DNA from: Leptospiraceae bacterium
Lineage (GTDB): Bacteria; Spirochaetota; Leptospiria; Leptospirales; Leptospiraceae
Assembly: GCA_024233875.1 (NCBI GenBank)
Contig: JACKPB010000004.1
Coordinates: 326,254-390,253, forward strand
Length of the DNA stretch: 64,000 bases
Direction: 5' to 3'
The notes beneath the pieces were generated by a model. It saw only the letters and a program-made list of their open reading frames with translations. It was not told the origin of the DNA and did no database searches. This document shows positions 9,637-18,366 of the stretch, piece after piece; the stretch's first letter is position 1; every line of letters starts with the position of its first letter. The translations under genes and the position numbers were made by a program.

Positions 9637-10322
9637 TAAAAATGCTTCCAAAATACTTGGATGGAATACTGTATGGTTTGTTTCTGATTCTTTTCCCATC
9701 GGCAGTCTGGATGAGTCTCTACTATCCCCCGGTGATTTTGGAACAGGGAACTGCCCATAGAATCTTTTACTTTCATGTTTCTTCAGCCTGGGTGGCGCTC
9801 TACGCACCTTTCTTTTCTACTCTGGGGGGAATTCTCTACCTGAAAAAGAAAGATTTAGTCTTCGATTTGTTTTCCTCTTCAATGGCAAAAATGGCTATGC
9901 TTTTCTCTATTTTTGTTCTTTTCTCCGGACCGATTTGGGCCAATAGTGCCTGGGGAGTTCCCTGGGATTGGACCGATGCAAGATTGCAGACGTTTTTCGT
10001 CCTGGTTATGAGTTTGTTCAGTTATTTTGTATTGCGATGGCTCCTAACAGATCCGATCAAAAAAGCAAAGATCTCATCTATTCTTTCCATTTTTGTATCT
10101 ATAAATTCTATTCTTACCTGGGGTGCGATTCGATGGGTAGACAATCCGGGCAATCATCCGGGGTCTGTTCTGGGGAAGGGGGGAATGGATCCTTCGATGA
10201 GACTAACTTTTTGGATAAATATCTTAGCCTATCATCTCCTGTTCTGGGCTCTCTTTACACTTCTATTTAGAAAGGAAAAGATAGAGTATAGTTTAGAAAT
10301 CCTCAGAGCAGGTGACGATTGA
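9633..10322 (+). CDS. ccmC: Haem-handling protein CcmC (tryptophan-rich WWD domain)
   Basis: 229 residues, about six membrane helices. The periplasmic tryptophan-rich loop SAWGVPWDWTDARL (about residues 108-121) is the haem-binding WWD motif. Histidines flanking it occur in FYFHVSSAW (about 49) and in the NPGNHPGS loop (about 175), as expected for axial haem ligands. CcmC loads haem onto CcmE. CcmE, CcmF and CcmH are not in the window and would have to lie elsewhere. Starts ATAA-style over the ccmB stop (4-nt overlap). Confidence 0.88.
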   Translation: MIKMLPKYLDGILYGLFLILFPSAVWMSLYYPPVILEQGTAHRIFYFHVSSAWVALYAPFFSTLGGILYLKKKDLVFDLFSSSMAKMAMLFSIFVLFSGPIWANSAWGVPWDWTDARLQTFFVLVMSLFSYFVLRWLLTDPIKKAKISSILSIFVSINSILTWGAIRWVDNPGNHPGSVLGKGGMDPSMRLTFWINILAYHLLFWALFTLLFRKEKIEYSLEILRAGDD

Positions 10323-10342
10323 TTCCCGTTTGAATTCGGGAA
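10323..10342. terminator. Weak inverted repeat between convergent genes
   Basis: TTCCCG and CGGGAA are separated by 8 nt and sit 1 nt after the ccmC stop and 9 nt from the stop of the convergent Cys-rich gene. The stem is only 6 bp and has no clear T-run on either side, so a terminator role is uncertain. Confidence 0.3.
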
Positions 10343-10350
10343 AATGGCGA

Positions 10351-10698
10351 TTACTTGATGGCTATTGCCTTATTGCAGGCATCTGAAATCTTATCGGAGT
10401 TGTCTCGGAGGCATTTAAGTTTTTTCCCTTCTCCGGAGAGAACGGTGTTGCAGTGCTTGTCGAGGTCTCTTTTGCAGGCTTTGAGGATTTGCTTTCCTCG
10501 GTTTTTGAAATAATCCATGTTCTTCTTGCAGGCTTTGGAGAGGGAATTGTAATTCTTTTTCATACAAAGTCCTCTGTCTTTCCCTTTCAGATCCGGGCAG
10601 TACTTTTTAGTATCTTCTTTACAGGCACCCTTTGTGAAGTCTGCCGAGAGACCCGAAAACATGAAAAAAGCGAACAGAACTAACAAAATATTTTTCAT
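10351..10698 (-). CDS. Secreted cysteine-rich repeat (GLG1-like) protein
   Basis: 115 residues: a signal peptide (about 1-19) then two repeats of a four-cysteine unit. Cysteines are at 26, 34, 45, 57 and again at 75, 83, 96, 108, a repeat period of 49-51 residues. The spacing C-x7-C-x10/12-C-x11-C and the KxCxxDxxKxC context resemble the cysteine-rich repeats of Golgi glycoprotein 1, known in eukaryotes and some bacteria. Eight cysteines imply four disulphides in the periplasm or outside. A good AAGGAG-like ribosome site precedes the ATG. Function unknown. Confidence 0.75.
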   Translation of the reverse strand: MKNILLVLFAFFMFSGLSADFTKGACKEDTKKYCPDLKGKDRGLCMKKNYNSLSKACKKNMDYFKNRGKQILKACKRDLDKHCNTVLSGEGKKLKCLRDNSDKISDACNKAIAIK

Positions 10699-10714
10699 TC
10701 AAAACTCCTTTTTT

Positions 10715-11500
10715 TTAGACTGGATTTTTAATTCGATTCATGATTCTATCTAAAACAATTCCACAGGCAACTCCTGCGTTGAGAGAAGCTACTTTCCCTC
10801 CGAGTGGGATTCTCACATGAAAATCACCTTTCTCGATCAGGATTTTTTTTACACCATTTTCTTCGTTTCCTATGATCACTACAATCTCATTCGGTTCGGG
10901 AAGCTTTGACCAATCTTCCGAACCCGTCTCACCGGTTGTCACCACCCAGTAACCGAGGGATTTTAGTTTTTCCATGGTAGTTGAGAGATTGGTTACCCTA
11001 TAGAGATGGAGATGATGAAGAGCACCGGAGGATATCTTCTCTACAGTCTCATTCACAGGTGCCATGTCCCTCTCGGGAACTATGATGTTTTGGATCCCCA
11101 AACACTCTGCAGTGCGGAGAATGCTTCCGAAGTTACCGGTATCCATGATCCTATCTAGGACAAGGAGAGGAACTTTTTTCTTTTCTATTGTCTCTATGAG
11201 AGTTTGCAGGGGGAGGTAGGGATCTTTTCCACTTCTTTCTTTTGCAAGGAAGATGACTCCCTGATGGTTTTTTCCCGGAACCAGAGCATCCATATCACCG
11301 CCCGAGAGAAATGAGATCTTGATCTCTCTGGGTAAAAACCTAAGGATACTGTCCTTGATATCTTTGTTTGCATTTTTTTTGACCAGAACTTCTCTGAATG
11401 GCCACTCAACGACAGGAGTTCTGTCTTTTATCAATTTGGTAACCAGCTCGGTAGTATTTCTGCGACCGAAGATAACTTTTGAATTTATTTTCTTTTCCAT
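10715..11500 (-). CDS. rlmB: TrmH-family RNA 2'-O-methyltransferase (RlmB-like)
   Basis: 261 residues with an N-terminal L30e-like substrate-binding domain (about 1-90) and a C-terminal SPOUT domain. SPOUT motifs are visible: PLLVLDRIMDTGNFGSILRTA (motif 1), the VIIGNEENGV motif 2 and IPLGGKVASLNAGVACGI motif 3, which forms the SAM-binding knot. RlmB methylates G2251 of 23S rRNA; the closely related TrmH acts on tRNA, so the symbol is provisional. The start overlaps the cysS 3' end by 16 nt, indicating translational coupling. Confidence 0.85.
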   Translation of the reverse strand: MEKKINSKVIFGRRNTTELVTKLIKDRTPVVEWPFREVLVKKNANKDIKDSILRFLPREIKISFLSGGDMDALVPGKNHQGVIFLAKERSGKDPYLPLQTLIETIEKKKVPLLVLDRIMDTGNFGSILRTAECLGIQNIIVPERDMAPVNETVEKISSGALHHLHLYRVTNLSTTMEKLKSLGYWVVTTGETGSEDWSKLPEPNEIVVIIGNEENGVKKILIEKGDFHVRIPLGGKVASLNAGVACGIVLDRIMNRIKNPV

Positions 11501-12897
11501 TTCACACCATTTTTTGTATCTTCTAAGAGAATTCCTTTTTCTAAAAGTTCATCCCGTATCGCATCTGCTCTGGCAAAATTCTTGGATTTTTTTGCTTCAG
11601 TCCTCTCCAGAATCAATCTCTCAACATCTGAATCATTCAGGCTATCTTTTTCGAAATGAAGAATATCCAGAAGGCGATTGATTTCATAAAAGTAAGAGAG
11701 GCAATCCAATTTCTCATCTTCTTTTAGACCATCTGAATCCAGTTTTGTGTTGATTTCTTTTAAAAATTCGAAAACCTTACCCAACGCTCTCGGGGTATTC
11801 AAATCATCAGCTAAGGATGCTAAAAATTCCTTAAATGCCGGAAGAGCAAAACCTGAAGGTGGTGAGGAGGGAAGAGCTCCAGGCTCATCGGGAAGAAGAC
11901 GGTCGAGTGTATTTTGAATTCTGGAAATCGCTTTCTCGGCTTCTTCCAGGCGGGAAAGAGAAAAATTTAATTTTGTAGCATAGTGATAGGATAAGAAAAG
12001 ATATCGAATGGCTAGAGGAGAATAGTTCATAGCTATGAGATCTCTGAGAGTATAAAAATTTCCGAGACTCTTGGACATCTTCTGACCCTCTACAAGCAAA
12101 TGCTCGCAGTGAACCCAATACTTTACAAATTTTTCTTCGGGGAAAGCCCCCTCAGATTGTGCTATTTCATTTTCATGATGGGGGAAGAGGAGGTCAATCC
12201 CACCCGTATGGATATCTATTCCGGATTGATACACCTGACGTATCATAGCCGAGCATTCCAGATGCCAGCCCGGACGACCCAGACCGTGACGGGTTTGCCA
12301 GGACTTCTCTCCTTCGAGTTTGGGTGCTTTCCAGAGAACAAAATCTCTCAGGTCTTCCTTTCTGTATTCATCGGCATCATATCTTGCCCCACTGATCATG
12401 CCGGAGAGGTCGATTTTACTGAGCTTGCCATAGTTTTGAAAATGGGAGATAGAGTAGTATACATTCCCGTCTCTTTCATAGACGAGACCATTTTCTTTCA
12501 GCCTATCAATGATCTTCATCATCTCTTCAATGCTTTCTGTAGCCCGGGGGTAATGCTCGAGTTCTTCCACACGGAGGGTCTTGATGTCTTCAAAAAAAGC
12601 ATCGATCCAGGGGCGTGTGAATTCTTCAATAGAGATCTTTTTCTCTATAGATTGATTGATAATCTTATCATCAATATCTGTAATGTTCATGGTTTGATCA
12701 GGAACAAAACCCAGGAGCTTTAAGGATCTTCTCAAAATATCTACAAAGAGATAGGATCGAAGATTGCCGATATGATTGAAATTGTAAACTGTGGGACCGC
12801 AGGAATAGATCTTGACCCGACCCGGATCAGCAGGTCGGAATTCTTCTTTTTCTCCGGTTTGTGAATTTGTAAGAAAAAGTCCGGGAAGATCGTTCAT
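11485..12897 (-). CDS. cysS: Cysteinyl-tRNA synthetase
   Basis: 470 residues, normal for the family. The class I HIGH motif is HIGN at 42-45, directly after the zinc-ligand Cys33 in YSCGPTVYN. The KMSKS motif is intact (KMSKSLGN, about 273). Additional zinc ligands occur in WHLECSAM and the HHENEIAQSE segment. It charges tRNA-Cys in the cytoplasm. The gene overlaps folD by 4 nt and rlmB by 16 nt, forming a tight folD-cysS-rlmB operon on the minus strand. Confidence 0.96.
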   Translation of the reverse strand: MNDLPGLFLTNSQTGEKEEFRPADPGRVKIYSCGPTVYNFNHIGNLRSYLFVDILRRSLKLLGFVPDQTMNITDIDDKIINQSIEKKISIEEFTRPWIDAFFEDIKTLRVEELEHYPRATESIEEMMKIIDRLKENGLVYERDGNVYYSISHFQNYGKLSKIDLSGMISGARYDADEYRKEDLRDFVLWKAPKLEGEKSWQTRHGLGRPGWHLECSAMIRQVYQSGIDIHTGGIDLLFPHHENEIAQSEGAFPEEKFVKYWVHCEHLLVEGQKMSKSLGNFYTLRDLIAMNYSPLAIRYLFLSYHYATKLNFSLSRLEEAEKAISRIQNTLDRLLPDEPGALPSSPPSGFALPAFKEFLASLADDLNTPRALGKVFEFLKEINTKLDSDGLKEDEKLDCLSYFYEINRLLDILHFEKDSLNDSDVERLILERTEAKKSKNFARADAIRDELLEKGILLEDTKNGVKWKRK

Positions 12898-13739
12898 GAC
12901 TGAATCTGAGCTTTGAAAGAATCCAGAGTCTGTTTGAGGAGAACAGTGATCGTCATAGGACCCACACCACCGGGAACAGGAGTGTGGAAGGAGGATTTGA
13001 GACTTGCACCGGGAAGGTCGATGTCTCCAACATTTCCTTCATTATATCCTGCGTCTACAACCACAGCACCTTCTTTGATCCAATCCCCTTTGATGAATTC
13101 GGGTCTGCCTACCGCTCCCACAATGATATCAGCAGTGCGAACAATTTCAGGGAGATTTTGAGTGTGAGAATGACAGATGGTCACCGTGCAGTTCTTTTCT
13201 AAGAGAAGCATGGCCATGGGTTTCCCGAGAATCGGAGAACGTCCTACAACCACTGCATTTTTTCCTTTGAAGGGTATATTGTATTCTTCTAATAGAAGAA
13301 TGATTCCGTAGGGAGTGCATGGATAGAAGGTCTTTTCACCCATAGAGAGCTGACCGAAGGATAAGGTCGTGACCCCATCCACATCCTTTTCGGGAAGAAT
13401 GCGATCAAATGCTTTTCTCTCATCTACCTGAGGTGGACTCGGATGCTGGAGTAAAATTCCATTGATGGATGGATCTGAATTGAGTTCATCTATCACTGAA
13501 AGCAATTTCTCTGTAGTGGTCTCTTCGGGAAGATGAATCTTTTTGGAACCCATTCCGATAGCTCCGCATGACTTTACTTTCATGTTTACATAGGTTTTGG
13601 AAGAGGGGTTCTCGCCGACCAGGATCGTTGCGAGAGTAGGGAATTTGCCTGTTTTGTCCTGAAGAAATGCTATATCCCTTTTCATTTCTTCTCTCATTTT
13701 TTCGGATAATTTTTTACCATCTAGAATCGTGGAAGACAT
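12894..13739 (-). CDS. folD: Methylenetetrahydrofolate dehydrogenase/cyclohydrolase
   Basis: 281 residues, full length. The catalytic region with Tyr (KTYVNMKVKSC, about residue 51, Lys at 55) and the FolD signatures GILLQHPSPP (about 93-103) and the Rossmann VVVGRSPILGKPMA (about 160-173) are present, as is the C-terminal PVPGGVGPMT. It interconverts methylene-, methenyl- and formyl-tetrahydrofolate. It is the first gene of the folD-cysS-rlmB run. Confidence 0.96.
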   Translation of the reverse strand: MSSTILDGKKLSEKMREEMKRDIAFLQDKTGKFPTLATILVGENPSSKTYVNMKVKSCGAIGMGSKKIHLPEETTTEKLLSVIDELNSDPSINGILLQHPSPPQVDERKAFDRILPEKDVDGVTTLSFGQLSMGEKTFYPCTPYGIILLLEEYNIPFKGKNAVVVGRSPILGKPMAMLLLEKNCTVTICHSHTQNLPEIVRTADIIVGAVGRPEFIKGDWIKEGAVVVDAGYNEGNVGDIDLPGASLKSSFHTPVPGGVGPMTITVLLKQTLDSFKAQIQS

Positions 13740-13777
13740 AGGGACAGTCTTTTTCCTAAAATTCTAGAGTCAATAGA

Positions 13778-15373
13778 TTAAATTGCAGAAGGTGGATGGA
13801 AGTCGTATCTCAGAATTTTGCGCCGTGAGCTTTTTAAAGATCGAAGGAAGTAAGATAGGATAGAGAAGTAAGAAGGTGGAATCCTTCCTTCGGATCTCCT
13901 TTGATTTGATTTCCAGAATATCCAGGCCCAATATTTTTTTAAAAGATCAGCAGATTCAAAATAAGAGAATGAAGAAGAGATCATGTATTGCGGAAAAAAC
14001 GAGGGTTGTCTGCTGAGAATTTGAAACCTCCCTTTCCTTAGATTTTCTTCTGAGGTAGCTCTGATCTTCAGACGTAATAGATCCAGATCTTTTCTTTCGT
14101 GGATGAAAATCTCATTCAGAGTGGATTCCAGATCAGTGAAATCTTTCTTTGAAAGAATTTTTGTTTCTGTTCCGAATCTTTGGCTTCCCAGATATGTGAG
14201 TCGGAATACTTCACCTGCCGGCAAAACTTTCTCCCAATGGGTTTCATTTTGATAAAAGAGAACTATTTCAAAGAACCTCAATTTAGGATTCGAACTCACC
14301 AGACTTCTCAGGGTAGACTTTCCATCCCCCCTGACTTCCGGAAAAATCTTTTTCTCGATATGCAGAATTTTTCCCTCAGAACCTTCAGTCATTTGGAATA
14401 GGACTTCTAATTCCAGTTCTTCCGGTAAGATCTCTGAAATACAAATTTTTGAGTGAAATAAGGTGAGTGCTCCTTCCAATTGATTGATTGTTTGAAGTCT
14501 GACATATTGAGATCTGGCATGAATGGAATCATCCTGGATAAGAACGGGAAATTTCACTCCCGTAATCTGGAGAAAATTCTTTATCTGTACTACAGGATAT
14601 GGTTTTTCGAAAACTGCTGAGACTGACTTTTTCCCATTATTCAGAAATTGGAGAAGTTCCTGTCTGGAATCCACAGAAAATGGTAGGGAAGGATTCAAAA
14701 GATAAAAGGCTCTTAGGAATCTATATCTGAATACCAAACTCAATAGTTCGGGTAGGGTGATTAGAAACAATAGGAACTTTGAATTTGTTTTCCTTTGAAA
14801 ATCCGATTGAAGCTTCAGAAAAAAACGTTTTCGATTTTCTGTGATACCTAATTTTAGAAATATAGCATAAAGAAATCCAATCAGAGCACTGTAGAGAACT
14901 AAAGTAATGAGTTCGGATTCGGAAAAGCCCAGATTCTTATACAATTCAAGACTCAGGTAGCCTGAGAGAACCAGGACAATCACCCGAATTCCAACAGAGA
15001 GAAGATCGAGAAAGAAAAAAGGAAGAAATGGAAGTTTCAATCTCCCGGCATAGAGTAGAAAGGGAATTCGTAAACCGATGAAGTAGGATGAGAAAAAGAT
15101 TAGATAGATCGAACGTGATTTCATTCTGGATTTCCAAATCGGAAAGGCTTCTTTATTGAAAAATCTATGCAGGAAGGGTAGATGGTAGATTTTTTCATCC
15201 AAAGCGTATCCTAAGAAATATAATAAGTAATCCCAGGTCAAAATCCCTGCAATACAGCCGAGAATATTGGACTGCATGTCTTCTCCCATAGGAATAGATA
15301 GAATTCCAATAGAGAGGGCTGTGAGATCTTCGGATAAAAAGGTACTTAAAAATGTGAGGAAAAAATTATTCAC
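13778..15373 (-). CDS. DedA-like membrane domain fused to a degenerate ATP-grasp-like domain
   Basis: 531 residues. The N-terminal ~180 residues are hydrophobic and resemble a DedA/VTT membrane domain, including a FSSYFIGLRIPFLLYAG segment like the DedA GRFIPxxR region. Residues about 260-500 read like an ATP-grasp ligase: FPVLIQDD, ISEILPEELELEVLF, then VRGDGKSTL, then a glycine motif near LGSQRFGT and a KGRFQIL strand. The terminal metal-binding E-x-N of active ATP-grasp enzymes is not seen (LSRQPS instead), so the enzyme part may be inactive or altered. DedA proteins flip lipids; a link between lipid transport and ligation is speculative. Confidence 0.6.
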   Translation of the reverse strand: MNNFFLTFLSTFLSEDLTALSIGILSIPMGEDMQSNILGCIAGILTWDYLLYFLGYALDEKIYHLPFLHRFFNKEAFPIWKSRMKSRSIYLIFFSSYFIGLRIPFLLYAGRLKLPFLPFFFLDLLSVGIRVIVLVLSGYLSLELYKNLGFSESELITLVLYSALIGFLYAIFLKLGITENRKRFFLKLQSDFQRKTNSKFLLFLITLPELLSLVFRYRFLRAFYLLNPSLPFSVDSRQELLQFLNNGKKSVSAVFEKPYPVVQIKNFLQITGVKFPVLIQDDSIHARSQYVRLQTINQLEGALTLFHSKICISEILPEELELEVLFQMTEGSEGKILHIEKKIFPEVRGDGKSTLRSLVSSNPKLRFFEIVLFYQNETHWEKVLPAGEVFRLTYLGSQRFGTETKILSKKDFTDLESTLNEIFIHERKDLDLLRLKIRATSEENLRKGRFQILSRQPSFFPQYMISSSFSYFESADLLKKYWAWIFWKSNQRRSEGRIPPSYFSILSYFLRSLKSSRRKILRYDFHPPSAI

Positions 15374-15434
15374 TTTGTGTCTGGGTGGAAGAGAATAGAG
15401 AAAGCAGGATTACTGCTTTCTCTGATTGTGGGGA

Positions 15435-17144
15435 TCAACGGTTCATTTCATAGGTATCTACTAAGCTCAGGATATCTTCTTTGTAGATCTTTTGAAATCT
15501 TTCTTTGTTTTCTACCGGTTTTTTTAGAATTTCCAGGCAGATTTTTTGTTGATCGGGAGTGGATGTCGGTTTGGAATAAAGTTGGGTAGCAAACTTTGAA
15601 AAATCTCTAATCATGAAATCAAAGATCTGTTCGACCACAGCATCGGATATTTTTTCCAGGGAAGCATTTTCCAGGATCAATTGACCGTAAGCAACTAAAG
15701 CAAACATCTCTCCTATGGTGAGCATGAAATCTATATCATTTTTCTGAGACTTATCCGGAGTGGCTTTGTCCAGAAGCTCTTTGAATTTTTCGATTTGCTC
15801 TTCAAAAACATTTACATTGGGGAGATCGCATTTGGAGTACGCAGTTTTGTAGTCATGGAATCTGAGTTTTTCCAATCCCTTAGTTGTTGCACCCTGGTTG
15901 AATAAGAAGGTATCATCTTCCTTGCCTATCGCTCTCGGGATTTCGGGAAGAGAGGGATCGGGATTGAAGAAGTAGTTGTGCATGAATTTCATGATGAGAA
16001 CCATATTTACATGCACGGTTCCTTCCAGTCTCGGAAGCATCTGGATGTCCCGGATAGCCATTTCAAAATACATATCTTTGTTCAGTCCCTTGGCGGCAAT
16101 GATGTCCCAAAGAGCATGAACAACTTCTTCTCCCTGCATGGTGACTTTCATTTTGACCATCGGATTGAACAGGAGGTATCTTCTGTCAGTCTTGGACGCA
16201 GTTCTCATATAATCGGTAGCCCGGCTGGCAAACATCTTCATAGCCATGAGTCTCATGTAAGAGTCCATGAAGAGTTGTTGGATATGGGGGAAGTCCGTCA
16301 CATATTGATTGAATAGACGTCTTTTGCTGGCGTGATTTATGGACTCATAGAAGGCATGTGTAGCGATTCCGATAGAACCCCAGCCCAGGTTGAATTTGCA
16401 GAAGGCTATGGTAGCCAGAGAAGCATCCCAGGCTTCCCGACCCCGGGAGAGAATGTCTTTTTCTGTAATCGGATAGTCATGAAGTTCGTATTCGGCTACA
16501 TAATTCTGTGAGGTGACAACATTTTGTTTGCACTCATACTTCTCATGCTGACTGTTCACCGCAAAGAAAACAAATTCTCCACTTCCTTCTACCTTACCGA
16601 AGGTAGATACAAGAGCGGCTTTATTTCCGTTTCCTATATAGTACTTGTCTCCCCGTGCTATGTAGTTCCCATCAGAACCGGGAATCAGCATCATATCACT
16701 GGAGATCAGGTCTGCACCGTGTTCTTTTTCGGAAAGACCGAAGGCAAAGATCTCTCCTTTGATGAGGAGGTCTGCTGTCTTATTTTTAATTTCTTCGTTT
16801 TTGGAGAGCCAGATGGGACCTAGACCGAGCATGGTCACCTGCCAGGTGTACCAGTAACAAAGTCCGTAAAAGCCGAGAATCTCATTGAATGCCATGATTC
16901 GATTGGAGTCCCATCTGGAGTTGGAGGGTCCGTATCCTTTGGGAGTCATGAGTTTGGCAAAGATCTGTTCTTTTTTTACAAAATCCAGAAAATCCGCATA
17001 CCATACGCGTTTGTGGTCGTCATCGAGGATTTTCAACTTGCCTTTCTTTTCAAAAAACTCGATGGTTTTTTTCATGATTTCTTTGGATTCATCATCCAAA
17101 TGCGAATAGGTTTCTGTTTTGGGATTGAGAAGTTTCATTATCAC
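15435..17144 (-). CDS. Acyl-CoA dehydrogenase family protein
   Basis: 569 residues, longer than the usual 380-400, matching the large ACAD subgroup with a C-terminal extension. The FAD/substrate segment FGLSEKEHGADLISSDM (about residues 135-152), a flavin-loop RGDKYYIGNG and the PRLEGTVHVNM motif (about 375-387), which replaces the YEGTNEIQ-type motif of short-chain enzymes, are visible. It likely catalyses alpha,beta-oxidation of an acyl-CoA in fatty acid breakdown; chain length not predictable. Long intergenic spacing to neighbours suggests a separate unit or read-through to the DedA-like gene. Confidence 0.88.
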   Translation of the reverse strand: MIMKLLNPKTETYSHLDDESKEIMKKTIEFFEKKGKLKILDDDHKRVWYADFLDFVKKEQIFAKLMTPKGYGPSNSRWDSNRIMAFNEILGFYGLCYWYTWQVTMLGLGPIWLSKNEEIKNKTADLLIKGEIFAFGLSEKEHGADLISSDMMLIPGSDGNYIARGDKYYIGNGNKAALVSTFGKVEGSGEFVFFAVNSQHEKYECKQNVVTSQNYVAEYELHDYPITEKDILSRGREAWDASLATIAFCKFNLGWGSIGIATHAFYESINHASKRRLFNQYVTDFPHIQQLFMDSYMRLMAMKMFASRATDYMRTASKTDRRYLLFNPMVKMKVTMQGEEVVHALWDIIAAKGLNKDMYFEMAIRDIQMLPRLEGTVHVNMVLIMKFMHNYFFNPDPSLPEIPRAIGKEDDTFLFNQGATTKGLEKLRFHDYKTAYSKCDLPNVNVFEEQIEKFKELLDKATPDKSQKNDIDFMLTIGEMFALVAYGQLILENASLEKISDAVVEQIFDFMIRDFSKFATQLYSKPTSTPDQQKICLEILKKPVENKERFQKIYKEDILSLVDTYEMNR

Positions 17145-17177
17145 CTCATGGATAGTTTAAAGTATCAAAAATTGAAT

Positions 17178-17462
17178 TTATTTCATAGAATGTCTGAGTT
17201 CGAGCTCATCGACAACCTGCTTGAAGGATAGGTCTCTGGAAACGATAACCATTTCCATGTGAAAGAGTAGGTCAGCCATTTCGTGAATGAGTTCTTTGTC
17301 ATCCGGATTTTTGGAGGCTATGATCACTTCTGCGGATTCTTCACCTACTTTTTTTAGGATCCTATCGATTCCCTGCTTAAAAAGTTCTGATGTGTATGAT
17401 TTTTCGGGGAGATTTTTTTTTCTTTCCTGAAGAATTGACTCTAGTTTGTATAAAAATTCCAT
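17178..17462 (-). CDS. hisE: Phosphoribosyl-ATP pyrophosphatase
   Basis: 94 residues, an all-alpha NTP pyrophosphohydrolase. The metal-binding motif KVGEESAEVIIASKN (about 40-54) and the downstream EMADLLFHMEMV helix (about 63-74) are typical of HisE. It hydrolyses phosphoribosyl-ATP to phosphoribosyl-AMP, step two of histidine synthesis. It is not fused to HisI and no other his gene is nearby. The divergent thioredoxin-like gene begins about 90 nt away. Confidence 0.92.
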   Translation of the reverse strand: MEFLYKLESILQERKKNLPEKSYTSELFKQGIDRILKKVGEESAEVIIASKNPDDKELIHEMADLLFHMEMVIVSRDLSFKQVVDELELRHSMK

Positions 17463-17551
17463 ATGGTAAATAAAATTTACCTTTCAAAATAAGTAAATCG
17501 AAAAGAGGAAAAGTCTTGAATTCGATCCTAATTTTAAAAGTCTAATCTAAT

Positions 17552-18361
17552 ATGAAATTCAAATGGTTGATCCTTTTGTATTTGATCTTCAATTCTACCC
17601 TTTTCTCCGAAACAAAATGGAGAACCTCAATGCAGAATGCGATCAAAGAATCCAAATCTAAAAACCTACCCATCCTTGTAGATCTCTATACCGATTGGTG
17701 TGGATATTGTAAGGTTCTCGAAAGAGAGGTCTTTCCGCATGAGACGATTGAAAAAGAATTAAAAAACTTCATCCCCGTTCGTATCAATGGAGAAGTAGAC
17801 ACAGGAACCGCAGGTCGATACAGGGTACGAGAGTATCCCACGATACTTTTTCTGGATCGAAATGGAGCTTATCTGGATCGGATCATCGGACTTCCTTCCG
17901 TAGAAGTTTTGAAGATGAAAATGGATGAGATCTACGAAAAAAAAAATCAGGAAACCGAGCTCAAAGAAATCGCAGATAAACATCCCGAGAGCATCCTCTA
18001 CAATTACAACTTAGCTCTGTACTACATAAGTGCTCAGGAGTGGGGAAAGGCAGAAAAATATCTCTTTAGGGTTTACAATTCCAAAGAAGAAGAGTTGTTC
18101 GTCAAAAAACAGGAAGCTCTTCTTTATCTGGGTATCTCCCAGTTACAACAAAAAAAATACAGTGAATCCATATCCATGTTCTCAAAATACATTACCGACT
18201 ATCCTTACGGAGATATCTATTCATCAAGGTACTATAGGGGACTTGCTTATTTTTATCTCCAACAATTTACGGAATCCAGAGAAGATCTAAATCGGGCTAG
18301 GGAATATGCTGACACAAAGAGTAAGGTCAATGCCATCCTGGAAGTTCTGGAAAGAATGTGA
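17552..18361 (+). CDS. Exported thioredoxin-fold protein with C-terminal TPR repeats
   Basis: 269 residues with a signal peptide (about 1-19). A thioredoxin-like domain follows with a redox motif C50-G-Y-C53 in VDLYTDWCGYCKVLEREVF and a cis-Pro-like YPTILFLD (about 98). Residues 140-265 form TPR helices (YNYNLALYYISAQEWGKAEKYL and related). The CGYC pair and the DWCGYCK context match the DsbD-C/thioredoxin_7 type. Probably a periplasmic thiol protein; partner unknown. Its stop is 5 nt from the stop of the convergent wzt. Confidence 0.8.
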   Translation: MKFKWLILLYLIFNSTLFSETKWRTSMQNAIKESKSKNLPILVDLYTDWCGYCKVLEREVFPHETIEKELKNFIPVRINGEVDTGTAGRYRVREYPTILFLDRNGAYLDRIIGLPSVEVLKMKMDEIYEKKNQETELKEIADKHPESILYNYNLALYYISAQEWGKAEKYLFRVYNSKEEELFVKKQEALLYLGISQLQQKKYSESISMFSKYITDYPYGDIYSSRYYRGLAYFYLQQFTESREDLNRAREYADTKSKVNAILEVLERM

Positions 18362-18366
18362 AGAGT

